Positions 1 to 9,908 are shown, counted from the first letter of the stretch. The stretch is DNA of 64,000 bases from Hypnocyclicus thermotrophus (GCF_004365575.1 NZ_SOBG01000004.1:124001-188000), one strand, 5' to 3'. Program-made: numbers and translations. The notes: a model not told the origin generated them from the sequence alone.

Positions 1-231
1 TGTTATCGGTGCACCTGTATCTATAATTTCTATTCCTCTTTGAAGTCCGTCAGTTGAATCCATTGCTACAGCTCTTACAGTATTATTACCTAAATGTTGT
101 TGCACTTCCATCACTAGCTTTGTACCATCTTCTTTTATGATTTCTAGTGCGTTATATATTTCAGGTAATTTATCTTCAAACTTAGCATCAACCACAGGAC
201 CTATGATCTGAGTAACAAGTCCTTTATTCAA
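1..231 (-). CDS. atpD: F1Fo ATP synthase subunit beta, N-terminal part
   Basis: Catalytic beta subunit of the F1 head. Only the first 77 codons are in the window; the gene runs off the left edge, so the nucleotide-binding motifs are not visible. The reading [16 protein letters not shown] and then [16 protein letters not shown] is the typical beta-barrel domain of AtpD. The start is a TTG at 229-231, 8 nt after a GGAGG; no ATG or GTG lies in frame near it. It follows atpG by about 34 nt, giving the usual order alpha-gamma-beta. Identity is firm from conserved sequence and operon position. Confidence 0.95.
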   Translation of the reverse strand, partial: MNKGLVTQIIGPVVDAKFEDKLPEIYNALEIIKEDGTKLVMEVQQHLGNNTVRAVAMDSTDGLQRGIEIIDTGAPIT

Positions 232-265
232 AGTTGTCTGCCTCCTTTTTCATTTTTTTACAATG

Positions 266-1114
266 CTATATAGCGCTTGCTCCACTAACGATTTCAGATA
301 TTTCTTGAGTAATTGCAGCCTGTCTTTCTCTATTATATTGTAAAGTAAGATCTGCTATCATCTCTTCTGCGTTATCTGTAGCATTTTGCATTGCTTGTCT
401 TCTTGCTGCATGTTCACTTGCAGTATTTTCTAGTATAGCTTGATATATTTCTATATTCAATGTTTTAGGAATAAGTGTATCTAATATTCCTTCTTCTGAA
501 GGCTCAAAGATATAAGGTACTTTTGATTCACTCTCTTTTCTTTCAATAGGCAACATTTTTTTTGTTGTTACTTCCCATCTTACAGCAGAGTAAAATTTAC
601 TATATACCATATATACTTCATCAAATATATCTTCATTATAAAATTCTATAATGTTTTCGGCTATTTCTTTAGCTTTATCAAACATTAATTCTGGTATAAG
701 TTGAATATATTCAGCCTTTAAATCTAATTCTCTTTTTCTAGCATAATCTCTTATTTTTTTACCTACTGCTATTACTGAAATAGATTTATCTGGATTATCT
801 TGTCTTATTTTTTCAAGTGCTTTTATTGCCGTAGAATTAAAACTTCCACAAAGCCCTCTATCAGAAGTCATTACAATTACAGCAATTTTTTTAATATTTT
901 CTTTTCCATCAAATAACGGATGTTTAAGATGTTTTGTAGAAGATACTACATTTGATAAAATTCTAGTTACTCCTTCAGAATAAGGTCTAGAATTTTCTAC
1001 CATTATAGAAAATCTTCTAAATTTTGTCGATGACACTATATTCATCGCATTTGTTATTTGGTGAGTGCTTTGTACACTTTTAATACGAGTTTTTATTTCT
1101 TTCGTTTTAGCCAT
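266..1114 (-). CDS. atpG: F1Fo ATP synthase subunit gamma
   Basis: Central rotor shaft of F1, coupling c-ring rotation to catalysis. 282 aa, the usual length. The N-terminal helix ([20 protein letters not shown]) and the C-terminal helix containing ATDNAEEMI and [13 protein letters not shown] are the two coiled-coil shaft helices characteristic of the family. An in-frame GTG lies 6 nt upstream at 1118-1120, but it is only 3 nt from the GGGG of the Shine-Dalgarno, whereas the ATG at 1114 is 9 nt away, so the ATG is chosen. It sits 13 nt after atpA in the minus-strand atp operon. Confidence 0.96.
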   Translation of the reverse strand: MAKTKEIKTRIKSVQSTHQITNAMNIVSSTKFRRFSIMVENSRPYSEGVTRILSNVVSSTKHLKHPLFDGKENIKKIAVIVMTSDRGLCGSFNSTAIKALEKIRQDNPDKSISVIAVGKKIRDYARKRELDLKAEYIQLIPELMFDKAKEIAENIIEFYNEDIFDEVYMVYSKFYSAVRWEVTTKKMLPIERKESESKVPYIFEPSEEGILDTLIPKTLNIEIYQAILENTASEHAARRQAMQNATDNAEEMIADLTLQYNRERQAAITQEISEIVSGASAI

Positions 1115-1127
1115 ATTCACTCACCCC

Positions 1128-2630
1128 TTAACTAAAATTTACCTTAAATTCTTTTACCGCACCTGTTATTTTTTCTTCTAATTCATCATCAAGTTTTTTC
1201 TTTTCTAATATCTCTGCTAATATTTCAGTATTTTTTCTTAAATGATCAAGTACTTCTTTTTCAAATCTTCTTACGTCTTCTATAGCTATATCATCAAGAA
1301 GTCCATTAGTTACCATATAAAAAGAAACAACTTGTTCCTCTACTGGATACGGAGAATATTGAGGTTGTTTTAATATTTCCATTATTCTATGTCCTCTTTC
1401 AAGTTGAGCTTTTGTAGCTTTATCAAGATCAGAACCAAATTGAGCAAATGCAAGTAATTCGGTATATTGAGCTAATTCTAATTTTACTTTAGCTGCAACT
1501 TGTTTCATAGCTTTTATTTGAGCTGATCCTCCAACCCTTGATACTGAGATACCTGCATTTATTGCTGGTCTAAATCCAGAGTTAAAAAGTTCTGATTCTA
1601 AGAATATTTGTCCATCAGTAATTGATATTACATTTGTAGGAATATACGCTGATACATCTCCAGCTTGAGTTTCAATTATTGGTAATGCAGTAATTGAACC
1701 TGCTCCTAATTTATCAGATAATTTTGCTGCTCTTTCTAATAATCTTGAATGTAAATAGAATACATCTCCAGGATATGCTTCCCTTCCAGGTGGACGTTTT
1801 AATAATAAAGACATCTCTCTGTATGCAACTGCATGTTTTGTAAGATCATCATATATTATAAGTACATGTTCACCTTTTTCCATAAAATACTCTCCCATAG
1901 CTACTCCTGAATATGGTGCTATATATTGAAGAGCTGCTGGTTCTGATGCTGTTGCTGCTACAACTATAGTATAATCCATAGCTCCAGCTGCTTCTAATCT
2001 ATTTACTACTTGTGCTACAGTTGATCTTTTTTGTCCTATAGCTACATATATACATTTAACGCCTGTATTCTTTTGGTTAATAATAGTATCAATAGCAACT
2101 GCTGTTTTTCCTGTTTGTCTATCTCCTATTATTAATTCCCTTTGTCCTCTACCAATTGGGACCATTCCATCTATTGATTTAATACCTGTTTGTAATGGTT
2201 CATGTACAGGTTTTCTTGAAATTATTCCCGATGCTTTTCTTTCTATTGGAAATGTAGATGATGCTTCAATTGTACCTTTTCCATCTATTGGTTCTCCTAA
2301 TGAATTTACTACTCTTCCTAATAACTCTTCTCCTACTGGTACTGATGCTATCTCTCCTGTAGTTTTTACTTCATCGCCCTCTTTTACAAGTCTTGTTTCT
2401 CCAAGGATAACTGCCCCTACATTATTTTCTTCTAGGTTTAAAACCATTCCTTTTACTCCACTTGCAAATTCCAAAAGCTCTCCAGCTTTTGCTTTACTTA
2501 GGCCGTAAATTCTAGCGATATTATCCCCAACTTCAAGAACTGAACCTGAAGTTTTTACATCAAGAGATTTTTTATAATTTTGTATTTCTGTTTTTATTAT
2601 ACTACTTATTTCTTCTGGCCTAATTTTCAA
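1128..2630 (-). CDS. atpA: F1Fo ATP synthase subunit alpha
   Basis: Non-catalytic nucleotide-binding alpha subunit of F1. 500 aa from the chosen start. The Walker A motif GDRQTGKT is at residues 169-176, and the alpha-family signature near [16 protein letters not shown] is present. A GTG at 2639 would directly abut the AGGAGG, while a TTG at 2630 lies 8 nt after it and gives the family-typical N-terminus [19 protein letters not shown] is therefore the better start. It follows atpH and precedes atpG in the operon. Confidence 0.96.
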   Translation of the reverse strand: MKIRPEEISSIIKTEIQNYKKSLDVKTSGSVLEVGDNIARIYGLSKAKAGELLEFASGVKGMVLNLEENNVGAVILGETRLVKEGDEVKTTGEIASVPVGEELLGRVVNSLGEPIDGKGTIEASSTFPIERKASGIISRKPVHEPLQTGIKSIDGMVPIGRGQRELIIGDRQTGKTAVAIDTIINQKNTGVKCIYVAIGQKRSTVAQVVNRLEAAGAMDYTIVVAATASEPAALQYIAPYSGVAMGEYFMEKGEHVLIIYDDLTKHAVAYREMSLLLKRPPGREAYPGDVFYLHSRLLERAAKLSDKLGAGSITALPIIETQAGDVSAYIPTNVISITDGQIFLESELFNSGFRPAINAGISVSRVGGSAQIKAMKQVAAKVKLELAQYTELLAFAQFGSDLDKATKAQLERGHRIMEILKQPQYSPYPVEEQVVSFYMVTNGLLDDIAIEDVRRFEKEVLDHLRKNTEILAEILEKKKLDDELEEKITGAVKEFKVNFS

Positions 2631-2662
2631 ATTTTGCACCTCCTACCTATAATTTTTTGCAT

Positions 2663-3190
2663 TTAGATACCATTTCTAAATGCTTCTAGTTGACTCTTAA
2701 TAGATGCATCTATAATGTCGTCTCCAAGTTTTACTATCATTCCACCTAAAATAGTTGGATCAATTTTAGATGTTAATCTAACTGTTTTATTTGTTTTAGC
2801 TTCTAGTTTTTTTCTTAAATCTTCTAATTGATTTTCTAAAGGTTTTACAGCAAAGATAGCCTCTGCTTCTAATATAGAATTTTTTTCATAGTAAATTTTT
2901 AAATATTCACTTACTATTGCTCTTATATCAGCTATTCTATCTTTGTCTATTAAATAGTTTAAAATTATCAAAGTATTTTCATTAAAATCTTTTAAAATTT
3001 TCCCCATAAAATTTTTTTTGTCTTCTCTATTAACTAATGGATGTGTTATAAATGTTTTAAATTCTGTATCTTTTTCAAATAACTCCATTACTAAACTAAG
3101 TTCTTTATGAGTATCTTCTACTCTATTATTTTCTTGTGCAAGCTCATAAATAGCAGTTGCATATCTTCTTCCTACTACAGCATCTACCAT
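2663..3190 (-). CDS. atpH: F1Fo ATP synthase subunit delta
   Basis: Delta subunit of the peripheral stalk, joining F1 alpha to the b dimer. 175 aa. The N-terminal GRRYATAIYELA motif and the C-terminal D(P)TILGGMIVKLGDDIIDASI segment are the two conserved ends of the OSCP/delta family. The ATG at 3190 shares one base with the atpF stop (TAATG), so translation is probably coupled to atpF. Confidence 0.95.
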   Translation of the reverse strand: MVDAVVGRRYATAIYELAQENNRVEDTHKELSLVMELFEKDTEFKTFITHPLVNREDKKNFMGKILKDFNENTLIILNYLIDKDRIADIRAIVSEYLKIYYEKNSILEAEAIFAVKPLENQLEDLRKKLEAKTNKTVRLTSKIDPTILGGMIVKLGDDIIDASIKSQLEAFRNGI

Positions 3191-3678
3191 TATTCTTCGC
3201 CTACCTTATTAATTGCTTCATCAATTAAATCAGCTTGAGTTTTATCAGCAATTAATTTTTCTGCTAGATCAGTGGCTATATCCCTAACATATTTTTCTAT
3301 TTCTTTTCTAGCTTGTTCTCTCATTTTTATTACTTCAGCTTCACCTGATTTTATCATTTTATCTCTTTGAGCATATGTTTCTTTTAATATACTATCTTTT
3401 CTATCTTCTGCTTTTCTTTCAACAGATAAAAGTAAATCATTTGCTTCTTTTCTAGCACTTTTTAATGTTTCTTCTGCATCTTTTTTGGCTTTTTCAGATT
3501 TAGCTAAATTATTTTTAGCTTCTTCTAATTCTTTTTTTATTAACTCTTGTCTTTTATCTAAGAATTTTCCCATTGGTTTGAAAAAATATCTTTTAAAAAT
3601 ATATATTATTATTAAGAAGTTAATCATTTGCCAAAAAAGGGTACTATCTATAGAAACTACAGGCATATTTTCTACCAT
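3190..3678 (-). CDS. atpF: F1Fo ATP synthase subunit b
   Basis: Membrane-anchored peripheral stalk. 162 aa. One transmembrane helix at about residues 13-31 (LFWQMINFLIIIYIF) is followed by a long charged coiled coil (about 40-150) rich in K, E and A, as expected for subunit b. The start ATG is 7 nt after GGAGG. Only one b-type gene is present, so the stalk is predicted to be a homodimer. The stop overlaps the atpH start. Confidence 0.95.
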   Translation of the reverse strand: MVENMPVVSIDSTLFWQMINFLIIIYIFKRYFFKPMGKFLDKRQELIKKELEEAKNNLAKSEKAKKDAEETLKSARKEANDLLLSVERKAEDRKDSILKETYAQRDKMIKSGEAEVIKMREQARKEIEKYVRDIATDLAEKLIADKTQADLIDEAINKVGEE

Positions 3679-3720
3679 GTAATTACCTCCCCTCCTTTTA
3701 ATATATGTCTAAATTTCTTA

Positions 3721-4011
<291 letters not shown>

Positions 4012-4025
4012 TTATTTTTAAAATT

Positions 4026-4817
4026 TTATTCTGGTTGTGCATCTCCTAATGCACCTTGAATATAAACCATTGTAAGCATTGTAAACACATAACTTTGTAT
4101 AGCTCCACTAAATAAATCAAAATATAAATGAAGTGGTGCTGGCACTACTGCTGGCGCCGCTTTATAAAGTAAGCCTAATATAACTGATCCTGCAAACATA
4201 TTTCCGAAAAGTCTCATTGATATATTTACTGGTTTTGCTCCTTCTCCTACTATATTTAATGGTAACATTAATGGAAAAGGTTCTAATAGTCCTTTAAAAT
4301 ATCCTACTGGCCCACTTGTTGCAAATGCCGCACTTAAAAATGCCATTGTCGTAATTAATGCAAGTCCTACTGTTGTATTAAGATCTGCTGTTGGTGCTCT
4401 AAATAAGTAATGCAATGACCAACCTACGTCTGTTCTACTTAGCCAAGGAACTGGAAAAAATGTAATTGTATTTGATATAAATAAAAATGTTAATAACGAA
4501 GAAATATATACCAAATATTTATCTTTCCATTTTCCAAGTATTTGTCCAACTACACTATCATAAAAATGATATAGCGTTTCAAAAAATGCCTGCTTTTTAC
4601 TAGGATTTTCTAAAGATAAATCTTTTGTTCCCCACCTAAAAAGTAACACTAAAAACGCCATTATTATCCATGTAGTAATAACTGTAGTTGTAACAGGAAG
4701 TATTGCACTACCATCAGCAAGTTTGTAAGCTAATGGAAAATTATGTGGTACTGGAATTCCAAATACAATACCTGGTCCTTCAACTAATGGTGGTTTTACT
4801 AGTCCAAATAGTTTCAA
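4026..4817 (-). CDS. atpB: F1Fo ATP synthase subunit a
   Basis: Stator channel subunit of Fo that feeds ions to the c-ring. 263 aa with several transmembrane helices. The essential arginine is R202 in the motif NISMRLFGNMFAG. The start is TTG at 4815-4817, 9 nt after GGAGGG; its TTGA overlaps the TGA of atpI, so the genes are translationally coupled. No alternative ATG fits. Family and position are unambiguous; ion specificity is inferred from subunit c. Confidence 0.96.
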   Translation of the reverse strand: MKLFGLVKPPLVEGPGIVFGIPVPHNFPLAYKLADGSAILPVTTTVITTWIIMAFLVLLFRWGTKDLSLENPSKKQAFFETLYHFYDSVVGQILGKWKDKYLVYISSLLTFLFISNTITFFPVPWLSRTDVGWSLHYLFRAPTADLNTTVGLALITTMAFLSAAFATSGPVGYFKGLLEPFPLMLPLNIVGEGAKPVNISMRLFGNMFAGSVILGLLYKAAPAVVPAPLHLYFDLFSGAIQSYVFTMLTMVYIQGALGDAQPE

Positions 4818-5215
4818 TATTTTTCACCCTCCTTTCCATCATCAAATTTAGATTTAAACTTTTTTAAAAAATCTATAAGTAAATTTTTTAAAAGTATATT
4901 GAATTTTACATTTAATAATCCTAAACTTGCCGCTATAAAATATGAGAAATCTATTTTTAACATTAAAATCAAAAAAATAAGATATAAAACATATCTTTTG
5001 AAATAACCTAATATCGCATTTTTATAGCTACCATTTTTTGTTATCATGATATATTTCACATCTCTATAAATTAAATAAAATGTAAAAATCGAAAATACGG
5101 AACCTAAGAAAAATCCTATATATACTATTTTACTTTGAATAATAATACCATAAATTAAAATAATTAACGCTGTTATAAAAGAATTTTTTATTATTATTTT
5201 TATATCTTTATCCAT
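4814..5215 (-). CDS. atpI: ATP synthase assembly protein AtpI (UncI-like)
   Basis: 133-aa membrane protein with about four hydrophobic segments (about 11-28, 30-48, 72-86, 88-105) and a charged C-terminus ending KFDDGKEGEKY. Its position directly before atpB, overlapping it by 4 nt, is that of atpI/uncI, whose product helps assemble the c-ring in other bacteria. Sequence conservation in this family is weak, so the call leans on topology and position. It is the first gene behind a near-consensus promoter at 5248-5277. Confidence 0.8.
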   Translation of the reverse strand: MDKDIKIIIKNSFITALIILIYGIIIQSKIVYIGFFLGSVFSIFTFYLIYRDVKYIMITKNGSYKNAILGYFKRYVLYLIFLILMLKIDFSYFIAASLGLLNVKFNILLKNLLIDFLKKFKSKFDDGKEGEKY

Positions 5216-5247
5216 AATTCTCCTAGTATTTTTATTATTTCTAACTT

Positions 5248-5277
5248 AGTATAGCACCATAATATTTTTCTTGTCAA
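5248..5277 (-). promoter_or_regulatory. Promoter of the atpI-B-E-F-H-A-G-D operon
   Basis: On the minus strand a perfect -35 TTGACA (5277-5272) and a -10 TATACT (5253-5248) are separated by 18 nt, about 33 nt before the atpI start. This places the main operon promoter after atpZ rather than before it, so atpZ may be transcribed mostly on its own or at a lower level. Confidence 0.8.
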
Positions 5278-5379
5278 CTTTAATTAATGTAATTAATTGT
5301 GACACTTAACCTAAAAAGTTAAATTTCTAAATAATTATGCCTGTAATTAGTTCAAAAGTTATTCCGATAACGTACATTT

Positions 5380-5592
5380 TTATTTTTTTAATATCATTTT
5401 ATATGCATTATAGAATGCTGCTATTACTCCTAAAATTATCAAAAAAAACATTAAAAAAATATTTTCTCCAATAAATTTTGTCAAAAGTTTATATAAAAAG
5501 AAAAATCCTATTATTGTAATAGCTATTGTAAGCCCAAGTTGAGTTAATAAACTAAAATAATATGCTATGTTTTGCCAATTTTTACTATTCAT
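5380..5592 (-). CDS. atpZ: AtpZ/AtpI family small membrane protein
   Basis: About 70 aa with two transmembrane helices (about 11-34 and 43-62). The N-terminal YYFSLLTQLGLTIAI segment matches the AtpZ family, small proteins encoded next to F-type ATPase genes and linked to ATP synthase assembly or Mg2+ supply. An ATG 12 nt upstream (5604) exists, but the ATG at 5592 has a GGTGATG at better distance. It is separated from atpI by 164 nt that contain the operon promoter and no clear terminator. Confidence 0.72.
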   Translation of the reverse strand: MNSKNWQNIAYYFSLLTQLGLTIAITIIGFFFLYKLLTKFIGENIFLMFFLIILGVIAAFYNAYKMILKK

Positions 5593-5647
5593 AAACATCA
5601 CCATATTATATATACTTAAATTTTTAAAATTTCTTTTTTTTTGTCTT

Positions 5648-6349
5648 TTATTTTTTTAAAAAATAAAAAATTCTATCACCTGCAGTATTATTATTATTTA
5701 TTTTTTTTATTATTTCAAAACCTTCATTTTTACATATATTATCTATTACTTTTTCTGAAAATATTTTTTTTGCATATTCTTCATCTATTCTTTCATAAAT
5801 ATTATCTTTTTTATGTACAAAAAAACTTGTAAAAATATAGTCTAAATCTTCTTCATTATTATATTCGTGTTGCCAAATAATAGTCATCTCTTCTCTATCA
5901 TCAACAAAATAATCTTCTGGAAACATTTCATTCATAAGTTTTCTTGTAGCTGTATCAAAAATAAAAATTCCATCTTTACTTAAATGATTATATACATTTT
6001 TTATTGTCCCTCTTAACTCTTCTTCGTTAAGCAGATGATTAATTGTATCAAATATCATTATTGCTGCATCGAATTCTTCTTCTAATTTAAAATTTTTCAT
6101 ATCTTCTTGAATAAATTTTATATTATCATCTTTTTCTTTAGCTTTATCTAACATTCCTTTAGAAAGGTCTATTCCCACTACTGAAAATCCCAACCTTTTT
6201 AACCTTATTGATAATTCTCCTGTACCGCATCCTATATCTAATATTTTTTTTACATTATCAGAAAAATTATTTAGTATAAGTAATAACCATTCATCATATT
6301 CTAAGTATTCCATCATTTCATCATATATTTTACTAAAATTTTCATACAT
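5648..6349 (-). CDS. Class I SAM-dependent methyltransferase
   Basis: 233 aa. The SAM-binding motif I is ILDIGCGTGELSIRL (about residues 35-49), followed by VVGIDLSKGML (motif II) and FDAAIMIFDTINHL (motif III/IV). The substrate cannot be read from the sequence; the domain layout is that of the broad Methyltransf_25 type with an inserted beta domain in the C-terminal half. The start ATG follows AAGGAGAAAAAA. It stands between atpZ and a divergent TPR gene, with no functional link apparent. Confidence 0.75.
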   Translation of the reverse strand: MYENFSKIYDEMMEYLEYDEWLLLILNNFSDNVKKILDIGCGTGELSIRLKRLGFSVVGIDLSKGMLDKAKEKDDNIKFIQEDMKNFKLEEEFDAAIMIFDTINHLLNEEELRGTIKNVYNHLSKDGIFIFDTATRKLMNEMFPEDYFVDDREEMTIIWQHEYNNEEDLDYIFTSFFVHKKDNIYERIDEEYAKKIFSEKVIDNICKNEGFEIIKKINNNNTAGDRIFYFLKK

Positions 6350-6509
6350 TTTTTTCTCCTTTAAATTTTGTTTTTTATTAATTATATCATTATAATTTTT
6401 TTATTTCTATGAATTTTAATACTTCTTTAATAAAAAAATAATAATATTTATATATCAATAAAAAGCATTAATTTTAGTTCAAAAAAATATTTAAAATTTA
6501 ATATGTTTG

Positions 6510-6518
6510 TGCTATAAT
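6510..6518 (+). promoter_or_regulatory. Extended -10 promoter of the TPR gene
   Basis: TGCTATAAT at 6510-6518 is a consensus extended -10 element (TGnTATAAT); the -35 region is A/T-rich without a good match. It would give a leader of about 78 nt before the start codon at 6603, containing a strong Shine-Dalgarno and a hairpin. Confidence 0.65.
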
Positions 6519-6571
6519 GAAAATTAAGATAAGGAAAGTTAAATTTCTTAAGGATTTAGAGGGGAGGAAGT

Positions 6572-6593
6572 TAATTATATTTTAATATAATTA
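6572..6593 (+). repeat. Perfect 10-bp inverted repeat between Shine-Dalgarno and start codon
   Basis: TAATTATATT (6572-6581) and AATATAATTA (6584-6593) form a perfect stem with a 2-nt spacer, between GGGGAGG at 6561-6567 and the ATG at 6603. Linear spacing from the Shine-Dalgarno is 35 nt; with the hairpin folded, about 13 unpaired nt remain. No ATG, GTG or TTG is closer to the Shine-Dalgarno in frame, and an in-frame TAA at 6588 rules out a longer protein. Confidence 0.7.
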
Positions 6594-6602
6594 GCACAAA
6601 CT

Positions 6603-7163
6603 ATGCTTAGAACTAGAATATTTAAAGAAATTTGTCAAAATGTTGATTTAGAAGAAAAAAAAGCTAATTTAAAAGAAAAATTAAAAAATGATCCTAATAA
6701 TCTTGAATTATTAGAAAAATTAGCTGCTGTCTATTATTATCAACAAGAAGACTTTAAGGCTGTTGAAATATATAAAAAACTTGTTACTCTAGACCCAGAA
6801 AATGCTGAATATTTAGCTTTTTTAGGTTATTTATGTTATGAACTTAATGAACTTGATTTAGCTATAGATTATTTAAATGAGTCTCTTGATATTGATTCAT
6901 CTGCTCCATTTGTATTTTTCATTTTAGGAAATACTTATTCTAGAGCTGGAATGATAAAACAAGCTGTTGATGCTTATGATTTTGCTATATTTTTAGATCT
7001 TGATATTTATACTGCTCATATGGATTTTGCTAAAAAATATGAAGATATGGGAAGAAAACATAATGCATTAAAAGAATATTTAGCAGCTTATGATATTGAT
7101 TCTAGAGATGTTAAATTAAAAAATAAAATAAAAAATTTAAAAGAGGAATTAAATATTGTTTAA
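6603..7163 (+). CDS. Tetratricopeptide repeat protein
   Basis: 186 aa made of about four TPR units from residue 30 to 170 (for example NLELLEKLAAVYYYQQ, NAEYLAFLGYLCYELNELD, APFVFFILGNTYSRAGM, YTAHMDFAKKYEDMGRKH). TPR arrays are protein-protein scaffolds; the partner is unknown. No signal peptide, so probably cytoplasmic. It is followed 32 nt later by a J-domain gene, which suggests a chaperone-related unit, but that is inference. The start ATG at 6603 has no adjacent Shine-Dalgarno; the only strong one lies behind a hairpin upstream. Confidence 0.8.
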   Translation: MLRTRIFKEICQNVDLEEKKANLKEKLKNDPNNLELLEKLAAVYYYQQEDFKAVEIYKKLVTLDPENAEYLAFLGYLCYELNELDLAIDYLNESLDIDSSAPFVFFILGNTYSRAGMIKQAVDAYDFAIFLDLDIYTAHMDFAKKYEDMGRKHNALKEYLAAYDIDSRDVKLKNKIKNLKEELNIV

Positions 7164-7195
7164 TTTATCTCTTATAAATTATAGGAGAGGATTAT

Positions 7196-7675
7196 ATGTT
7201 GTTAGGTCTATTAATTTTTATTGGATTAATCCTACTGTTTGGTATGCAAAAAACTTTTTATATAACATTTTCATTAATTTTTGTTTATCTATTTTTTATG
7301 TTATTCGGAGCACTTTTTAGTTTTTTCTTACCAGTTATTGTTATTATTTTTCTTTGGAAACTTTTTATTCCAAAATCAAAGTCAAACACATATTATTACA
7401 AATTTTCCGATGAAGATTTTAATAGATATTATAACTATAAATCACATAACAATAACTATAATGGCTTTTATCAAAATAATTATAATAAAGATAAATTTTA
7501 TGATATTTTAGGAATAGACAAAACTGCTTCTCAAGATGAAATTAAAAAAGCATATAGAAATTTAGCTAGACAATATCATCCAGATAAATATGCTAATGCT
7601 AGTGAAGAAGAAAAAAAAGTTGCTGAAACTAAATTTAAAGAAATAAATGAAGCTTATGAAAATTTAACAAAATAA
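7196..7675 (+). CDS. Membrane-anchored J-domain protein
   Basis: 159 aa. Two hydrophobic segments (about 2-16 and 20-57, the latter possibly two helices) precede an N/Y-rich linker (60-98) and a C-terminal J domain (about 100-159). The HPD motif that stimulates DnaK ATPase is at residues 128-130 (RQYHPDKY). There is no G/F region or zinc finger, so it is a type III J protein, which would recruit DnaK to the membrane. The start ATG follows AGGAGAGG. It is cotranscribed with the TPR gene and ends before a bidirectional terminator. Confidence 0.85.
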   Translation: MLLGLLIFIGLILLFGMQKTFYITFSLIFVYLFFMLFGALFSFFLPVIVIIFLWKLFIPKSKSNTYYYKFSDEDFNRYYNYKSHNNNYNGFYQNNYNKDKFYDILGIDKTASQDEIKKAYRNLARQYHPDKYANASEEEKKVAETKFKEINEAYENLTK

Positions 7676-7688
7676 AGTTTTTAAAATA

Positions 7689-7722
7689 AAAAAATAACGC
7701 TAATATTAGCGTTATTTTTTTA
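7689..7722. terminator. Bidirectional terminator between convergent genes
   Basis: AATAACGCTAA and TTAGCGTTATT form a perfect stem flanked by A-tract and T-tract, serving the J-domain gene (+) and the Xaa-Pro peptidase gene (-), whose stop codon lies inside it. Confidence 0.9.
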
Positions 7723-8776
7723 TTATTAATAATTCTTTCGAAGTCTTATTAAGAACTTCTCCATGGTCTTTTTTTACAACTACATCATCTTCTATTCTTA
7801 CTCCGCCAAAACCTTCTATATAAATTCCTGGTTCTATAGTAATAACCATTCCTTCTTTTAATATAATATCAGATTTTGAATTTACATAAGGGTATTCATG
7901 TATCTCTACACCTATTCCATGTCCAAGACCATGTCCAAATTTATTTCCGTATCCTTTTTCTGTAATGTAATCTCTAGCTATTTTATCAAGCTCACTAACT
8001 TTTATTCCTGCCTTTACAGCTTTTATTGCTTTTAATTGCGCCTCTAATACGATATTATATATCTCTTTATGTTTATCACTAATATTTTCTCCAAAATAAA
8101 TTGTTCTTGTCATATCAGATACATAGCCATTATAATATGCTCCAAAATCAAATTTTATAAATCCTTCTTTTTTTATTTTTTTATCACTTGCCACACCATG
8201 TGGCATTGCTGATCTATAGTTACTAGCTACTATTGTTTCAAATGATATTGATTCTGCTCCTAGCTTTTTCATTTCATATTCTAGCTCTGTAGCTAAATAT
8301 TTTTCTGTTACTCCTTCTTTTATTAAAGGTAATACTTTTGCAAAAGCTTTATCTGCTATTTCTACTGCTTTTTTTATTGTTTCTATTTCATCATCTCTTT
8401 TTATCATTCTAGCTAATTGTAGACTATTACCCAGCATTTCAAAATCCACTTCTTCTAATTTATTTTTATATTCATTAAAAATTGCTAAGCTCATTGAATT
8501 ATCTTCTATTCCTAGTTTTTTTACTTTGGCATTTTTTATATATTCTACTACTTTATCACTTGCTTTTCTTTCGATTACTACTATTTCATATCCATTTTTT
8601 TCTACTTCTATTTTAGCTTGTTCTACATATCTAAAATCTGTAAAAAAGAATTTTTTTTCTTTTACAGCAAGTGCTATCCCTGTTGTTCCTGTAAATCCTG
8701 TAAAATATCTTAAACTATATTTATCAGATATTAAAATTGCATCTATGTTTTTTTCATTTAATATTTTATTTAACAT
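7712..8776 (-). CDS. M24 family Xaa-Pro peptidase
   Basis: 354 aa cytoplasmic metallopeptidase, likely aminopeptidase P or prolidase. The creatinase-like N-domain (1-125) is followed by the pita-bread domain with the five metal ligands: D in KFDFGAYY, D in YVSDMTRT, H in GHGLGHGIGVEIHE, E in ITIEPGIY and E in VRIEDDV. Whether it cleaves dipeptides or N-terminal Xaa-Pro bonds cannot be settled from sequence. The start follows AGGAGAGAAT. It is last in a run mnmA, M42 peptidase, M24 peptidase. Confidence 0.88.
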   Translation of the reverse strand: MLNKILNEKNIDAILISDKYSLRYFTGFTGTTGIALAVKEKKFFFTDFRYVEQAKIEVEKNGYEIVVIERKASDKVVEYIKNAKVKKLGIEDNSMSLAIFNEYKNKLEEVDFEMLGNSLQLARMIKRDDEIETIKKAVEIADKAFAKVLPLIKEGVTEKYLATELEYEMKKLGAESISFETIVASNYRSAMPHGVASDKKIKKEGFIKFDFGAYYNGYVSDMTRTIYFGENISDKHKEIYNIVLEAQLKAIKAVKAGIKVSELDKIARDYITEKGYGNKFGHGLGHGIGVEIHEYPYVNSKSDIILKEGMVITIEPGIYIEGFGGVRIEDDVVVKKDHGEVLNKTSKELLIIKK

Positions 8777-8850
8777 ATTCTCTCCTTTTTTTATTCTTAT
8801 TTTCTCTCTATTATTTTTAACGTTATTTTTTTATAAATAAACATAAAATC

Positions 8851-9897
8851 TTAATCTAATGGATTTATATTAGGAGTTTCTGGTAATGATTTTATCATTT
8901 CTACTAATAAATTAATTTCTTCTTGTATATCTTTTAATGATGCTAATTCTACTGGCGAATGCATATATCTAATAGGTAATGACACAAGTGCTATAGGTAC
9001 TCCTTTTCCTGTTAATCTTATTCTATCTGCATCTGTTCCTGTTGCTCTTGGAGTTAATTCATATTGTAAATTTATATTAAATTTATTTGCTGTTTCTTCT
9101 AAAAAATTATTTATTTTAAAATTGATTGGTGCACCTTTCGCAAGTACAGGTCCCTTATCTATTTTTATATCACCATATTTATTTGGATCAGAATCCGGAT
9201 AATCTGTAGCAAATGTTACATCACAAGCTATTGCCATATCTGGATTTATTTGACTAGCAGCAAAATATGCTCCTCCCATATTTGTCTCCTCATTTACTGT
9301 ACTTACTCCATACACTGCTACATTTATTTTTTCTTTTGATAATCTTTTTAATACTTCTGCTACAATAAAAGAACCTGTTTTATTATCAAGTGCTTTACTT
9401 GTTATTCTATTATTTCTAAGTAAAAGTGGTTGTGTATCATAAACTGCTAAATCACCTATTTGAACATATTTGTTTGCTTCTTGTTTATCTTCAAACCCAC
9501 AATCAAGATAAATATCTTCTATTTCTAATTTTTCTTTCACTCCGCCATGATGTTCTGCATTTACACCTACTACTCCAACTATTTTTTCTCCCATATAACC
9601 ATTTATTATTATTCTCATTCCTATTGCAGCTTTTACATTAATTCCACCAAGTTTCGTAAAATATATATATCCATTCTCATCTATTTTTCTTACCATAAAA
9701 GCTATCTCATCTGCATGCCCTGCTAATAATATTTTAAATTTTGCTTTTTCATTTACTATTCCATATGCATTTCCTATATTATCATATCTTACTTTTACAA
9801 ATTTTTTTACATAATTTAACCATTTTTTTTGTAATTCAACTTCATAACCTGATGGTGATTCGGTTTTTAATATTTCTAATAAAAATTCTTTGTTCAT
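8851..9897 (-). CDS. M42 family aminopeptidase
   Basis: 348 aa. Members form large tetrahedral complexes that degrade peptides; some were misnamed endoglucanases. The binuclear metal site is visible: H in LLAGHADEIAFM, D in SKALDNKTGSF, the E-E pair in VNEETNMGG, D in ACDVTFATDYP and the late H in RYMHSPVE. It neighbours the M24 peptidase, suggesting a shared role in peptide breakdown, which suits amino-acid-fermenting fusobacteria (inference). The start ATG follows AGAGGTGTAAT. Confidence 0.88.
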   Translation of the reverse strand: MNKEFLLEILKTESPSGYEVELQKKWLNYVKKFVKVRYDNIGNAYGIVNEKAKFKILLAGHADEIAFMVRKIDENGYIYFTKLGGINVKAAIGMRIIINGYMGEKIVGVVGVNAEHHGGVKEKLEIEDIYLDCGFEDKQEANKYVQIGDLAVYDTQPLLLRNNRITSKALDNKTGSFIVAEVLKRLSKEKINVAVYGVSTVNEETNMGGAYFAASQINPDMAIACDVTFATDYPDSDPNKYGDIKIDKGPVLAKGAPINFKINNFLEETANKFNINLQYELTPRATGTDADRIRLTGKGVPIALVSLPIRYMHSPVELASLKDIQEEINLLVEMIKSLPETPNINPLD

Positions 9898-9908
9898 ATT
9901 ACACCTCT

